Assembly (NCBI GenBank): GCA_002709295.1
Contig: PAQL01000002.1
Coordinates: 1 to 64,000 of the forward strand
Direction of reading: 5' to 3'
From: Phycisphaerae bacterium
GTDB taxonomy: Bacteria > Planctomycetota > Phycisphaerae > Phycisphaerales > SM1A02
Length of the DNA: 64,000 nt
Positions 1 to 8,772 of the stretch are shown piece after piece. The notes under the pieces are model-generated. The model saw only the letters and a list, made by a program, of their open reading frames with translations. It was not told the origin of the DNA and searched no databases. The position numbers were made by a program, and so were the translations under genes. Position 1 is the first letter of the stretch. Every line of letters starts with the position of its first letter.

Positions 1-1087
1 GATGCAGCGACGGGCGGCCGGTGCCTGGCGCGATCTGGTGAATGCCTGGAGCGAATCGGATGCGGAAGGGGTGAACGCCTCCGCGAAGACCCTCGCGGTC
101 ACTCTGCGGGATCTGAATCCCGCCGGGTATCCCTCCGTGGATCGACTCTCCTGGGAGAACTGGTACTTCAAGGCCAACCAGCTGACTCGCGGCTGGCTGT
201 TCTACATGCTCTCGATCATCCTGCTGCTGCTGGGCGCGGTGTACCGGTGGCGATGGGCGATGTGGTCGGGCATGTTCGTCTTCGTCGGAGCCTTCGGATT
301 CCAGACCTTCGCGGTCGGTCTCCGCTGGTGGATCAGCGGTCGCTGGCCGAACTCCAACATGTTCGAGGCGGTGACCACCGCAAGCTGGTTCGGAGTGCTG
401 TGCGCCCTCCTGCTCGAGGTGTTCCTCCTCCGGAGGACGTCGTTCCGAGGACTGGTGCCCATCGGGGCGGCTGCCACCGCGATGGTGGCCCTCATGACCG
501 CGAATTTCCTCCCGGTCTATCTCAACCCGAACATCTCGAACATGATGCCGGTGCTTCACGACGTGTGGCTCTACATCCACACCAACGTGATCATCTTCAG
601 CTACGCCCTGATCTTCATGGCCTCGGTCACCGCCACCATGTACATGGTCTACCGCCTGATCGGCGGCAAGGCGGTGTACGCAAGGGCCGGCGGGGCGGGG
701 GCGCTGGTTCTGACCGGGCCCAACGGTCACACCCTGGCCGATCTCGACGACGACGCCGCTTCCGCCCGGCGCCGGGAGCGGTTCGGGGAGATCCTCGACG
801 GGACGACGATGCTGCTCATGGAGCTGAGCTTCGTCCTGCTCTGGGCGGGCATCGTGATGGGGGCCATCTGGGCCGACCATTCATGGGGGAGACCGTGGGG
901 CTGGGATCCCAAGGAGGTCTTCGCCCTCAACACCTTCGTGATCTTCGCGATTCTGGTCCACGTCCGGCTCAAGGCGCGGGACAAGGGGCTCTGGACGGCG
1001 ATCCTCGCGGTGATCGGGTGTGCCGTCATGCTCTTCAACTGGATCGTGATCAACTTCGTCATCTCGGGACTGCATTCCTACGCATGA
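1..1087 (+). CDS. ccsA: CcsA/ResC-type cytochrome c biogenesis protein (5' end outside window)
   Basis: Integral membrane haem-handling protein of system II cytochrome c maturation, which exports haem and helps attach it to apocytochromes outside the membrane. Visible are the CcsA motif WWISGRWPNSNMFEA (about residue 101 of the visible part), a conserved His in the loop PVLHDVWLYIHTN, and the tryptophan-rich WWD-type segment SWGRPWGWDPKE near the C-terminus, between about eight hydrophobic helices. The frame is open to the window edge. The first 60 residues are soluble and read like the middle of a larger protein, so the ATG at 2 is probably not the true start and an N-terminal part lies upstream. 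It overlaps the next gene by ATGA, so the two are translationally coupled. Confidence 0.88.
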   Translation, partial: MQRRAAGAWRDLVNAWSESDAEGVNASAKTLAVTLRDLNPAGYPSVDRLSWENWYFKANQLTRGWLFYMLSIILLLLGAVYRWRWAMWSGMFVFVGAFGFQTFAVGLRWWISGRWPNSNMFEAVTTASWFGVLCALLLEVFLLRRTSFRGLVPIGAAATAMVALMTANFLPVYLNPNISNMMPVLHDVWLYIHTNVIIFSYALIFMASVTATMYMVYRLIGGKAVYARAGGAGALVLTGPNGHTLADLDDDAASARRRERFGEILDGTTMLLMELSFVLLWAGIVMGAIWADHSWGRPWGWDPKEVFALNTFVIFAILVHVRLKARDKGLWTAILAVIGCAVMLFNWIVINFVISGLHSYA

Positions 1088-1461
1088 GCGACCGGACACC
1101 CAGTTCACCGGAAGTCGAGGCGATCCTCGAGCGTGCGGAGAAGCGTGCGATCGCCCAGGTCGCCCGCGACGTGGAGCTTCTGGGGCCGCTCGACGAGGGC
1201 GGGATCAAGGAGGGGGTGAAGCGGCTGCCGACCGGGGTCCGCGGCCCCTTCGTGTTCGCCCTCGCCGGCCTGCCGTCCCTCCGTCGAGCCTGGGCGGAGC
1301 AGGACCGCCTCTCCCTCGGAGAGGCCTACGCCCAGATGATTCTTCGTTCGATGGCCTGCTTCCTCGGGAGCGAGGACTTCAACGAGATCACCGGGATCGG
1401 ACGGGTCTTCGGGGAGTCGGAGGCCATGCTGGCCCTGGTTCTCGACGTCGAAAACGGTTGA
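1084..1461 (+). CDS. Small conserved-looking hypothetical protein coupled to ccsA
   Basis: A 125-residue soluble protein, no family recognised. The ATG at 1084 overlaps the ccsA stop (ATGA), which fixes the start and implies co-translation. The sequence is mostly helical with many charged residues (LERAEKRAIAQVARDVELL near the N-terminus) and has no signal peptide, membrane segment or CxxC/CxxCH motif, so nothing suggests direct haem binding. Its position suggests a role linked to cytochrome biogenesis, but that is inference only. Confidence 0.65.
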   Translation: MSDRTPSSPEVEAILERAEKRAIAQVARDVELLGPLDEGGIKEGVKRLPTGVRGPFVFALAGLPSLRRAWAEQDRLSLGEAYAQMILRSMACFLGSEDFNEITGIGRVFGESEAMLALVLDVENG

Positions 1462-1625
1462 TCCGGGGCCGCTGAGAGCCCTCCGGGAGGTCTGAGGACA
1501 TCCCGGCCGGAGAAGCGCGGCTTTTCCCGCCCGACAGGTGAGAGATATCCCTCTCGACCTCGGAAGTGTGGTGCAGGGCCGCCGGAACGGTCCTTCGACA
1601 CCGCTTCTCAACCGAGGACCCATCC

Positions 1626-4193
1626 ATGTCATTCAAGAATCGAATTCCCGGAGCCCGGCGTGGCTCCTCCATCGTCGGTCTCGCCATCGCGACGGCCGGA
1701 AGTCTCTTCATCGCCCCCACGGTCCTGGCCCAGGACAACTGCGACACCGCGGTTCCGGCCCTGCCGGGGCTCAACTCGTTCAATCTCAACGAGATGACCA
1801 CCAGCGGTTTCTCCGCTCCATGCTTCAAGGGCGACGTCGTGCATCACGACGTCTGGTACTGCTTCGAGGCCCCGGTCGACGGCTGGGTGAACATCTCTAC
1901 CTGCGGGCTCACCAACGTGGACACCCGCATCGTGCTCTGGCCGGGATGCGACTGTCCCGATCCCGATCACGTTGCGCCCATCTGTTGCGCCGAGAACGAA
2001 TGCGGCAAGCAGTCCGACCTCGTCTGTGAGGTGGTGTGCGGAGAGCGGTACCTGATCCAGATCGGATCAGCCGCAAACGGCGACCACGGCCCCGGCGACT
2101 TCATGCTGGGATTCGAAGGCAGCGACTGCGATCCCGGCAATGGCACCGGCACGCCGCCCTCCGGCCCCTGCAACGAGTGTCGCGAGGGTGATCCGGAATG
2201 GCTCGATCAGGCCGGATTCGACGGCGGGCAGATCATGCTCTTCACCCGCGACGCGACGACGAGCATCGAGTCGCCGCTCCTCGCCTTCGACCTCACCGAC
2301 GAGGCCGCCGCTCCGCTCGGAAGCAACTGGGCGGCGCCGACCTGGACCCATCCCGACTGGACCAGGACGAACCTCGGAACCGTCTTCGGGGTCGCGATCG
2401 ACGGCATCGGCAACGCCTTCCTCGCCCACAGCTCCGTCTACAACTACGGCATCCCCCGTGACGCGGTCGGGGCGCTCGGCGGTCCCGGCGCGATCTACCA
2501 GATCGATTCGGCGACCGGTGCCCCCAGTCTCTTCGCAACCCTTCCCCAGACCCTCGATCCCTCCATCCAGCCCGCCTCGGAAGCCTGGCCGGGCATCGGC
2601 AACATCGCATGGGACTTCGATCGCGACGTCCTCTTCGCCAGCAACATGGATGACGGGCGCATCTATCGAATCGACGGTTCCGGCTCGATCCTCGACGCCT
2701 GGGACCACGCCACCGACATCCTCACCGCGGGTGGAGCCCCGGAAGCCGGTGATGCCGACGGATTCGCACCGCTCGGCGAGCGGGTCTGGGCGGTCTGCCC
2801 GACCATGGACCGTCTGTACTACTCGGTCTGGTGGGAGGACTCCGCCAACCTGGACCTGGTGCAGGCCAACGAGATCTGGTCGGTCCGGCTCGATCCCTCG
2901 GGCGCGATCGTGCCCGGAAGCAGGCAGCTCGAGCTCGAGATGCCGGCCCTCAACAACGGGTCGTTGAGCAATCCCGTCGCCGACATCACCTTCGACGACC
3001 AGTGCTGCATGCTGATCGCGGAGCGATCCATGAATGGAGCGACGCTCTCCGGTGCCCACAACTCCCGCGGCCTGAGGTTCTGCCACGACGGATCCGGCTG
3101 GGTCCTTGGAACCGATTACGTGGTCGGTTACTACAGCGTCGGCAACAACACCGCGGGCGGTGTCGACTTCGACGGTGGTCCCGAGGCTCGAAGCTGGTTC
3201 AGTGCCGATGCCATCCACTACCCGAGCCCCTATCTCTACGGTGCGACCGGCATCCCGGTCCTCGGCGACACGCCCGACCAGAGCGTGATCATCGACATCG
3301 ACGTCAACGTGAACTTCCCCGAGAAGTTCCAGATGGGTTCGATCGAACTCACCTGCTACCGGGAGGTCTCGGGTCCCTGCCTCGAGGCGACCGGCGAACT
3401 GGAATGCCTGGTCGATGAGAACGGACTCTCCGTCGACTACGCCCTCGAGCTCGAGATCACCAACAACTCCTCGACCCCCGCCCACTACCTGCTGGTCGCG
3501 GGACCGGTCTCCCCCGGGGTGATGAATCTCGTCCCCGAGCTCGCTCCCGGCGAGACCCGCATCCTGGATCTGACGGTCAACGGCCCGATCGCGGGCGAGA
3601 CGGTCTGCCTCCAGCTCACGCTCTTCGATGCGGACTTCGGCGAATGCTGCGGTCTCGGCGAGGAACTCTGCCTGGTCATCCCCGAGTGCGATTGTGCGAT
3701 CGAGGAGGGGCTGGAGATCGTGTGCATCGACGAGGCTGCCGGGATCTACCAGCTGCAGTTCGACCTGGTGAACCTGTCACCCGACGTCATCGAGCACGTC
3801 TTCCTGCTCTCCGATCCCGGTGCCCCCTGGATGCTCGACGAGGATCACTTCGATGTCCCCGCGACCGCGCCCTTCGGCACCATGAGCATCGGACCGGTGA
3901 TCATCACCACCTCGCAGTCGCCCGGAGACACCATCGCCTTCATCGCCACGCTGCACGTCGCGAATCTCGCCCAGTGCTGCGACTTCCCGATGGAGATCAC
4001 CCTGCCCCTCTGCGACGGCGAATCCAACGGGCACCCGGCGGATCTCGACGGAGACGGAGTGGTCGGAAGTTCCGATCTGGGCATCATCCTCGCCAACTGG
4101 GGCGGCTCCGGTCTCGGTGATCTCGACGGCGACGGCGTCGTCGGAGCATCCGACCTGGGCATCCTGCTCGCCGCCTTCGGCATGACCCCCTGA
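1626..4193 (+). CDS. Secreted Cys-rich protein with C-terminal dockerin-like repeats
   Basis: An 855-residue exported protein. The ATG at 1626 is chosen because it starts a signal peptide (basic MSFKNRIPGARRGS, hydrophobic core, likely cleavage near TVLAQ); the frame is open upstream to 1566 without signal features. The mature N-terminus (about residues 38-165) is a Cys-rich beta domain (EAPVDGWVNISTC, WPGCDCP) like PPC-type domains of planctomycete exoproteins. The middle (about 175-560) has repeated IYQIDSATG and RIYRIDGSG strands suggesting a beta-propeller. Two Cys-paired beta domains follow. It ends in two calcium-binding dockerin-like repeats: DLDGDGVVGSSDLGIILANWG and a second copy ending GILLAAFG. 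No catalytic motif seen. An intrinsic terminator follows. Confidence 0.85.
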   Translation: MSFKNRIPGARRGSSIVGLAIATAGSLFIAPTVLAQDNCDTAVPALPGLNSFNLNEMTTSGFSAPCFKGDVVHHDVWYCFEAPVDGWVNISTCGLTNVDTRIVLWPGCDCPDPDHVAPICCAENECGKQSDLVCEVVCGERYLIQIGSAANGDHGPGDFMLGFEGSDCDPGNGTGTPPSGPCNECREGDPEWLDQAGFDGGQIMLFTRDATTSIESPLLAFDLTDEAAAPLGSNWAAPTWTHPDWTRTNLGTVFGVAIDGIGNAFLAHSSVYNYGIPRDAVGALGGPGAIYQIDSATGAPSLFATLPQTLDPSIQPASEAWPGIGNIAWDFDRDVLFASNMDDGRIYRIDGSGSILDAWDHATDILTAGGAPEAGDADGFAPLGERVWAVCPTMDRLYYSVWWEDSANLDLVQANEIWSVRLDPSGAIVPGSRQLELEMPALNNGSLSNPVADITFDDQCCMLIAERSMNGATLSGAHNSRGLRFCHDGSGWVLGTDYVVGYYSVGNNTAGGVDFDGGPEARSWFSADAIHYPSPYLYGATGIPVLGDTPDQSVIIDIDVNVNFPEKFQMGSIELTCYREVSGPCLEATGELECLVDENGLSVDYALELEITNNSSTPAHYLLVAGPVSPGVMNLVPELAPGETRILDLTVNGPIAGETVCLQLTLFDADFGECCGLGEELCLVIPECDCAIEEGLEIVCIDEAAGIYQLQFDLVNLSPDVIEHVFLLSDPGAPWMLDEDHFDVPATAPFGTMSIGPVIITTSQSPGDTIAFIATLHVANLAQCCDFPMEITLPLCDGESNGHPADLDGDGVVGSSDLGIILANWGGSGLGDLDGDGVVGASDLGILLAAFGMTP

Positions 4194-4224
4194 CACATCC
4201 CGGCATGGCGGGACTCGTCCCCGT

Positions 4225-4267
4225 CGGAACCGGCCTCGTGCGGTCCGGTTCCGGCGGGTCTTTATTT
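4225..4267 (+). terminator. Intrinsic terminator after the dockerin protein
   Basis: The stem CGGAACCGGCC (4225-4235) pairs with GGTCCGGTTCCG (4242-4253) with one bulged T and a 6-nt loop. A T-rich tract (CTTTATTTT) ends at 4268. It lies 31 bp after the stop at 4193. Confidence 0.75.
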
Positions 4268-4292
4268 TGAAGGGCACCGCATTGGATAGCAT
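4265..4292 (+). promoter_or_regulatory. Candidate promoter for the two-helix membrane protein
   Basis: TTTTGA (4265-4270), 16-nt spacer, TAGCAT (4287-4292). It overlaps the T-tract of the upstream terminator. A Shine-Dalgarno GGAAG lies 6 nt before the ATG at 4322, giving a short leader. Confidence 0.35.
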
Positions 4293-4321
4293 GCCCGTGC
4301 TGATGAGCACGGAAGCGACCG

Positions 4322-4951
4322 ATGCCGGTCGATCCGGACGGCGGCGACGACGCCGGACCGAGCAGATCACCCCGTGAGTGGATGCCCATGACCGGATCGA
4401 GACCGACCGACGAGATGGAGAGGCTGAAGGCGAAGTATCACGTCGAGGCCCTTCACCGGTGGGACCACCGGCGGAGGATGGGCATCCTCCTCAGCTTCCT
4501 GGCCTGCCTCGCCTACGTGGTGATCGCCCTCTTCAACGGATGGAAGCTCGCCCCGGGCAGCTTCCCCGCGTGGTGTTTCGCGCCGATGTTCGTCTGTGGC
4601 ACCCCGTTCCTGATCTTCGTCCTCAGCGGTTTTCTCGCTCCCGGACGAAGGGTCGGAATCCTCGAGTCGGTCTTCCGCGACCGCACCGAGCTCGAAAAGG
4701 CGATGAGCGAGATCGGGCGACTGGCGAGGGAGACCTCGGGGGTGCCCACCGTGGAGGATCGAACCGCGCTCGACGAGGCCCTCGAATTCCTCTCCGGGGA
4801 GATGGACAAGGCGAAGACCTCGGGCGCCGATCGCTTCGAGATCTGGGAGCATGTCTCGGCCACCATCCGGAACGATCTGAGCGACGACCTGGAGGTGAAC
4901 CGGGAGATCGAACAGGTGGTGTCGGCCTTCCTCGACGAACGCCGCCCGTGA
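4322..4951 (+). CDS. Hypothetical membrane protein with two helices
   Basis: A 209-residue protein of no recognised family. About residues 54-72 and 86-108 form two transmembrane helices (MGILLSFLACLAYVVIALF; CFAPMFVCGTPFLIFVLSGFL). An acidic, helical cytoplasmic-type tail of about 100 residues follows. The start at 4322 is supported by GGAAG six bases upstream; ATGs at 4382 and 4388 are alternatives that would lose a disordered Pro/Asp-rich leader. It has its own candidate promoter and is convergent with the ABC exporter pair. No function can be assigned. Confidence 0.65.
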   Translation: MPVDPDGGDDAGPSRSPREWMPMTGSRPTDEMERLKAKYHVEALHRWDHRRRMGILLSFLACLAYVVIALFNGWKLAPGSFPAWCFAPMFVCGTPFLIFVLSGFLAPGRRVGILESVFRDRTELEKAMSEIGRLARETSGVPTVEDRTALDEALEFLSGEMDKAKTSGADRFEIWEHVSATIRNDLSDDLEVNREIEQVVSAFLDERRP

Positions 4952-4973
4952 GCACCTGCCCTCGGCCGACGGG

Positions 4974-6845
4974 TCAGCTCAGCAGACGCCGCTCCTCCTC
5001 GTCGACGAACTGATCGAGGTACAGCCTGCGGTAGCGGCCGTCGATCGCCATCAGTTCCTCGTGGGAGCCGCGTTCGACCACTCGACCACGGTCGAGCAGC
5101 AGGATCTGGTCGGCCCGGCGGATCGTCGACAGGCGATGGGCGATGACCACCGAGATCCGATCCGCGAGGATCGACTCCACCGCATCCTGGATCGACGCCT
5201 CGGTCTCGGCATCGACCGAGCTGGTGGCCTCGTCCATGATGAAGATCGGAGGATCGGCGAGGAAGGCCCGGGCGAGGGAGATCAGCTGTCGCTGGCCGAT
5301 CGAGAGACGTTCACCGCCCTCGCCGACCTGGAAGTCCAGGTCACCGCCGTCCGGGGCCTCGAGCCGTTCCACGAAGTCGAGGGCATGCACCCGCTGGAGG
5401 ACCTGTCGGACCTCGTCGTCGGTCGCGTCGAGACGGCCGTAGCGCACGTTGTCTCGGATCGTGCCGGTGAAGAGGTGGGGGACCTGCTGGACGACTCCGA
5501 ACCGGGACTGCCACCAGTCGAGACCCCGCTCCCGGTACTCGACGCCGTCGACGAGGATCCGACCCTCGGTCGGCTCGTACCAGCGGGCGAGGAGGCCGGC
5601 GATCGTGGTCTTGCCGCTTCCGGTGTGACCGACCAGGGCGAGGGTGGTGCCGGGACGGAGTTCGAAGGAGACGTCCTCGAGGACCCGTTCGCCCTCGACG
5701 TACCAGTGGCCGACACCATCGAAACGGACGGTGTCGATCTCCGGATCCCCTCCGTCGGGGGCCCGGCCTTCGACCGGGGTGGCGGCCTGGCGTTCGATGG
5801 CGGCAAGGACCTCCTCGGAATCACGGATCGCAGGTGCCTCGTCGAGAAGCTCCTGAACACGTTCCGCGGCGGCCTGGGCGTTCTGGAGATCGACGAATCG
5901 CTGTGCGAGTTCCTGGATGGGCTGGCTGAACAGCATCGCGTACTGCATGAACGCGATCAGGGTGCCGAGCGTGAGCCCGGTCGACTCCTGCACCCGGACC
6001 CCGCCCGCCCAGAGGGCCAGTCCGACCCCGATCGAGCCGAGGCTCATCACGATCGGAAGGTAGACCGCCGACTGCAGCGCGTTTCGGACCGACCATGACC
6101 GCATCTCCCCGCTGATCTCGTGGAACTCGGCGGCGGCGTCCTCCTCGCGGGCGAGCATCCGGGTGGTCCTGACTCCCGCGATCGTCTCGTTGTAGGCGGC
6201 GGTCAGCCGGGAATTGGCCCGCCTCATCCGTCGACTGGACAGCAGCATCCTCCGCTTGAACCACCAGGTGGACAGGGCGAGGGGAGGCACGATGATCGAG
6301 ACCGCCAGGCCGAGTCCCGGTTCGACGGAGAACATCGCGATCAGGATCCCGACCAGCATGCTGGTGCCCCAGAAGACGTCGAGCAGCAGCCAGGGCAGCA
6401 GGCCCGTCACCTTCGTGACGTCGCTGGTCACCCGCGCGACCAGCCATCCGGTCGAGCGGACGTCGAAGAATCCGAAGGGGAGGGCCTGGAGCCTTCGAAA
6501 GCATCCGTTCCTGAGATCGAAGGCGACCCCGGTCGCCAGGGTGCCGGCGGCACGGATGAACAGCAGGACCAGCAGGGCGAAGATCGCCAGCATCACTCCG
6601 TAGAGCATGCCCCACCCGGGGATCTCCGAGGCCCGTTCCCGACCGTCCAGTCCACTTGCCGCATCGATGATGCGGGCGGTGACCAGCGGCAGGCAGACCT
6701 CCACCCCCGCGAGGATCGCACCGCATCCGGTCATCGTGATCACCGCGCGGGGATGGGGCTTGAGGTGCCCGAGGATCCTCCGCCAGAGCCGCCAGTCGAC
6801 CTGTCGAGGCGTGAAGTCCTCCTCCTCGAACATGCCTTCGCTCAT
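4974..6845 (-). CDS. ABC exporter subunit, catalytic-Glu half of a heterodimer
   Basis: A 623-residue fused membrane/ATPase protein of the MsbA/LmrA exporter class. About six helices occupy residues 35-320. The nucleotide-binding domain has Walker A GHTGSGKT (406-413), Walker B IFIMDE with the catalytic Glu (534-539), and H-loop VIAHRLST. The signature is LSIGQ (514-518) instead of LSGGQ. The upstream partner (6842-8707) has the opposite pattern, so the pair should form one degenerate and one competent ATP site, as in TM287/288- and BmrCD-type exporters. The start codon overlaps the partner's stop (ATGA). Substrate unknown; a drug or lipid is typical for the family. Confidence 0.9.
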   Translation of the reverse strand: MSEGMFEEEDFTPRQVDWRLWRRILGHLKPHPRAVITMTGCGAILAGVEVCLPLVTARIIDAASGLDGRERASEIPGWGMLYGVMLAIFALLVLLFIRAAGTLATGVAFDLRNGCFRRLQALPFGFFDVRSTGWLVARVTSDVTKVTGLLPWLLLDVFWGTSMLVGILIAMFSVEPGLGLAVSIIVPPLALSTWWFKRRMLLSSRRMRRANSRLTAAYNETIAGVRTTRMLAREEDAAAEFHEISGEMRSWSVRNALQSAVYLPIVMSLGSIGVGLALWAGGVRVQESTGLTLGTLIAFMQYAMLFSQPIQELAQRFVDLQNAQAAAERVQELLDEAPAIRDSEEVLAAIERQAATPVEGRAPDGGDPEIDTVRFDGVGHWYVEGERVLEDVSFELRPGTTLALVGHTGSGKTTIAGLLARWYEPTEGRILVDGVEYRERGLDWWQSRFGVVQQVPHLFTGTIRDNVRYGRLDATDDEVRQVLQRVHALDFVERLEAPDGGDLDFQVGEGGERLSIGQRQLISLARAFLADPPIFIMDEATSSVDAETEASIQDAVESILADRISVVIAHRLSTIRRADQILLLDRGRVVERGSHEELMAIDGRYRRLYLDQFVDEEERRLLS

Positions 6846-8707
6846 GACGACGCCTCCTCTCCCCGACGCAGCGGCCTGTCGTCATCGGCCTCGAGGCTGC
6901 TCTGGATGTCCCAGAGGCGTCGGTAGAGTCCGGGTCGATCGCGAAGTTCGGCGTGGGTGCCGCTCGCCTCGATGCGACCTCCGGACATCACCACGATCCG
7001 GTCCGCCTCTCTCAGGGTGGACAGTCGGTGAGCGATCACCACCGTGGTGTGTCGACCCCGGCGGGAACGGATCGCCTCGAGGATCGAACGTTCGGTACCG
7101 GTGTCGACCGCGGAGAGGGCATCGTCGAGCACGAGGATGGACGGCTTCTGAAGGAGGGCCTGGGCGATCGCGATCCGCTGTCGCTGTCCGCCGGAGAGCG
7201 TGAGACCGCGCTCGCCCACCATGGTTTCGTATCCCGAATCGAATCGTTGGATCGAATCATGGATGCACGCCTCCCCGGCCGCGATCTCGATCGAGGCGTG
7301 GTCCGCCCCGGGATCCGCGAGCAGGATGTTCTCGCGGATCGTCCGGCTGAACAGGAACGGCTGCTGCAGCACGGTCGCCACCCGGGTTCGGAGATCGTGT
7401 CGATCGAGAGTGCGGATGTCGACCCCGCCGATCTCCACGTGCCCGGTGTCGGGTTCGTAGAACCGCAGCAGAAGCTGGACGAGCGTGGACTTTCCGCACC
7501 CCGAGGGGCCCACGATCGCCACGGTCTCGCCGTCCGCGATCTCCAGATCGATGCCGTCGAGCACCGGTTGATCGGGGGTGTGGGCGAAACCGATTCCTCG
7601 GAAGGAGATCGAGCCGTCGTCGGGGATTCGTTCCGGTTCCGACTCGACCTCGGTCTCCACCGGCAGCTCGAGGATCTCCTCGATGCGGTCGATCGCCACC
7701 GTGGCCTTGCCGAACTCCGCCACGATCCGGCCCGCCATCCGGACCGGCCACAGGTACATCCCGACCGCGGCGAAGAAGAAGTAGAACTCGCCGACGAGGA
7801 TCCGACCGTCGGCCAGAAGCCATGCTCCGACGAGCACCACCGACGCCTGCTGCATGAAGCAGAGGAGATCGCTGAGCGACCAGAACGTGGAGAACACGGT
7901 GTAGAGACGAGCATCGAGCCGGCGATGATCGTCGTTGCGGGGACGGAACCGCTCGATCTCGTGATCCTGGCGGTTGAAGGCGCGTACCACCCGGATGCCG
8001 ACGAGGTTGTCGTTCACCGCGGCGGTCAGACGCCCCTCGGCCTCGTCCTTGTCCTTGAAGAGGGCGCGGACCTTCTTGAAGTAGAAGAAGGAGAAGCCGG
8101 TGATGAGCGGAAGCAGCCAGACCGCCGCGGTCGCCATCCGCCAGTCGATCACGAACATGATGGGGATCGCGACCGCCAGCATCACGATCGCCCGTCCGAC
8201 CTCGACCACCTGCGTGGAGAGGAACACCTGGGTGGTGTCGACGTCGCTCGTGCAGCGCTGGAGGAGGTCGCCCCGGTCGAGTCGGTCGTAGGACCGCATG
8301 TCGAGGCGCTGGATCCGGTCCTGCAGTCGATCCCTGATCCGACGTGCCGTGTTCTGGCTCGCGATGGCCGACCATCGCTGTCTTCCGTAGGTGAAGACAC
8401 CGGCGACGGTGGCGATGGCGGTGATCAGGAGGAGGGGCAGCCAGAGCGCATCGGCGACCCTTTCACGGCCTCCGAGCAGGTCGACGACCTGCCACGAGAG
8501 CCCGGAGGCCTTTTCGGGTTCGCCACCCAGGACCACGTCGATGACCGCCTGAGGCACGAGGGGGACGAGATACAGCATGCCCGCCGCGGCGAGCAGGGAG
8601 GCCAGGGCGAGTCCGTAGCGGAGGCGATCGCCCTCCATGAGGCTCCACATGCCGCGGAAGATGCGGCTGCGGGAGGGCGTCGGTTTGGAGTCGTGATGGT
8701 CGGACAT
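6842..8707 (-). CDS. ABC exporter subunit, degenerate-Walker-B half of a heterodimer
   Basis: A 621-residue half exporter, first gene of a two-gene operon. Six helices lie within about residues 30-330. Walker A is GPSGCGKS (400-407), the signature LSGGQ (504-508) is canonical, but Walker B ends LVLDD, so Asp 529 sits where the catalytic Glu normally is. This is the hallmark of the non-hydrolysing site in heterodimeric exporters and complements the altered signature of the partner at 4974-6845. The stop overlaps the partner's ATG. No regulator or substrate gene is adjacent. Confidence 0.9.
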   Translation of the reverse strand: MSDHHDSKPTPSRSRIFRGMWSLMEGDRLRYGLALASLLAAAGMLYLVPLVPQAVIDVVLGGEPEKASGLSWQVVDLLGGRERVADALWLPLLLITAIATVAGVFTYGRQRWSAIASQNTARRIRDRLQDRIQRLDMRSYDRLDRGDLLQRCTSDVDTTQVFLSTQVVEVGRAIVMLAVAIPIMFVIDWRMATAAVWLLPLITGFSFFYFKKVRALFKDKDEAEGRLTAAVNDNLVGIRVVRAFNRQDHEIERFRPRNDDHRRLDARLYTVFSTFWSLSDLLCFMQQASVVLVGAWLLADGRILVGEFYFFFAAVGMYLWPVRMAGRIVAEFGKATVAIDRIEEILELPVETEVESEPERIPDDGSISFRGIGFAHTPDQPVLDGIDLEIADGETVAIVGPSGCGKSTLVQLLLRFYEPDTGHVEIGGVDIRTLDRHDLRTRVATVLQQPFLFSRTIRENILLADPGADHASIEIAAGEACIHDSIQRFDSGYETMVGERGLTLSGGQRQRIAIAQALLQKPSILVLDDALSAVDTGTERSILEAIRSRRGRHTTVVIAHRLSTLREADRIVVMSGGRIEASGTHAELRDRPGLYRRLWDIQSSLEADDDRPLRRGEEASS

Positions 8708-8772
8708 GACGGCATCCCGAAGGATGCGGCATCATCGCAGATTGCGAGGACGCTCATGAAAGGGGGGGCGGC

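Noticed and set aside
2067-3485. A 472-codon minus-strand open frame inside the first dockerin protein
   Set aside because: Same shadow effect; the plus-strand frame has a signal peptide, Cys-rich domains and dockerin repeats.
4303-4378. A 24-codon Arg-rich frame starting shortly after the TAGCAT box
   Set aside because: It overlaps the better supported start at 4322 in another frame and has no ribosome site or recognisable content.
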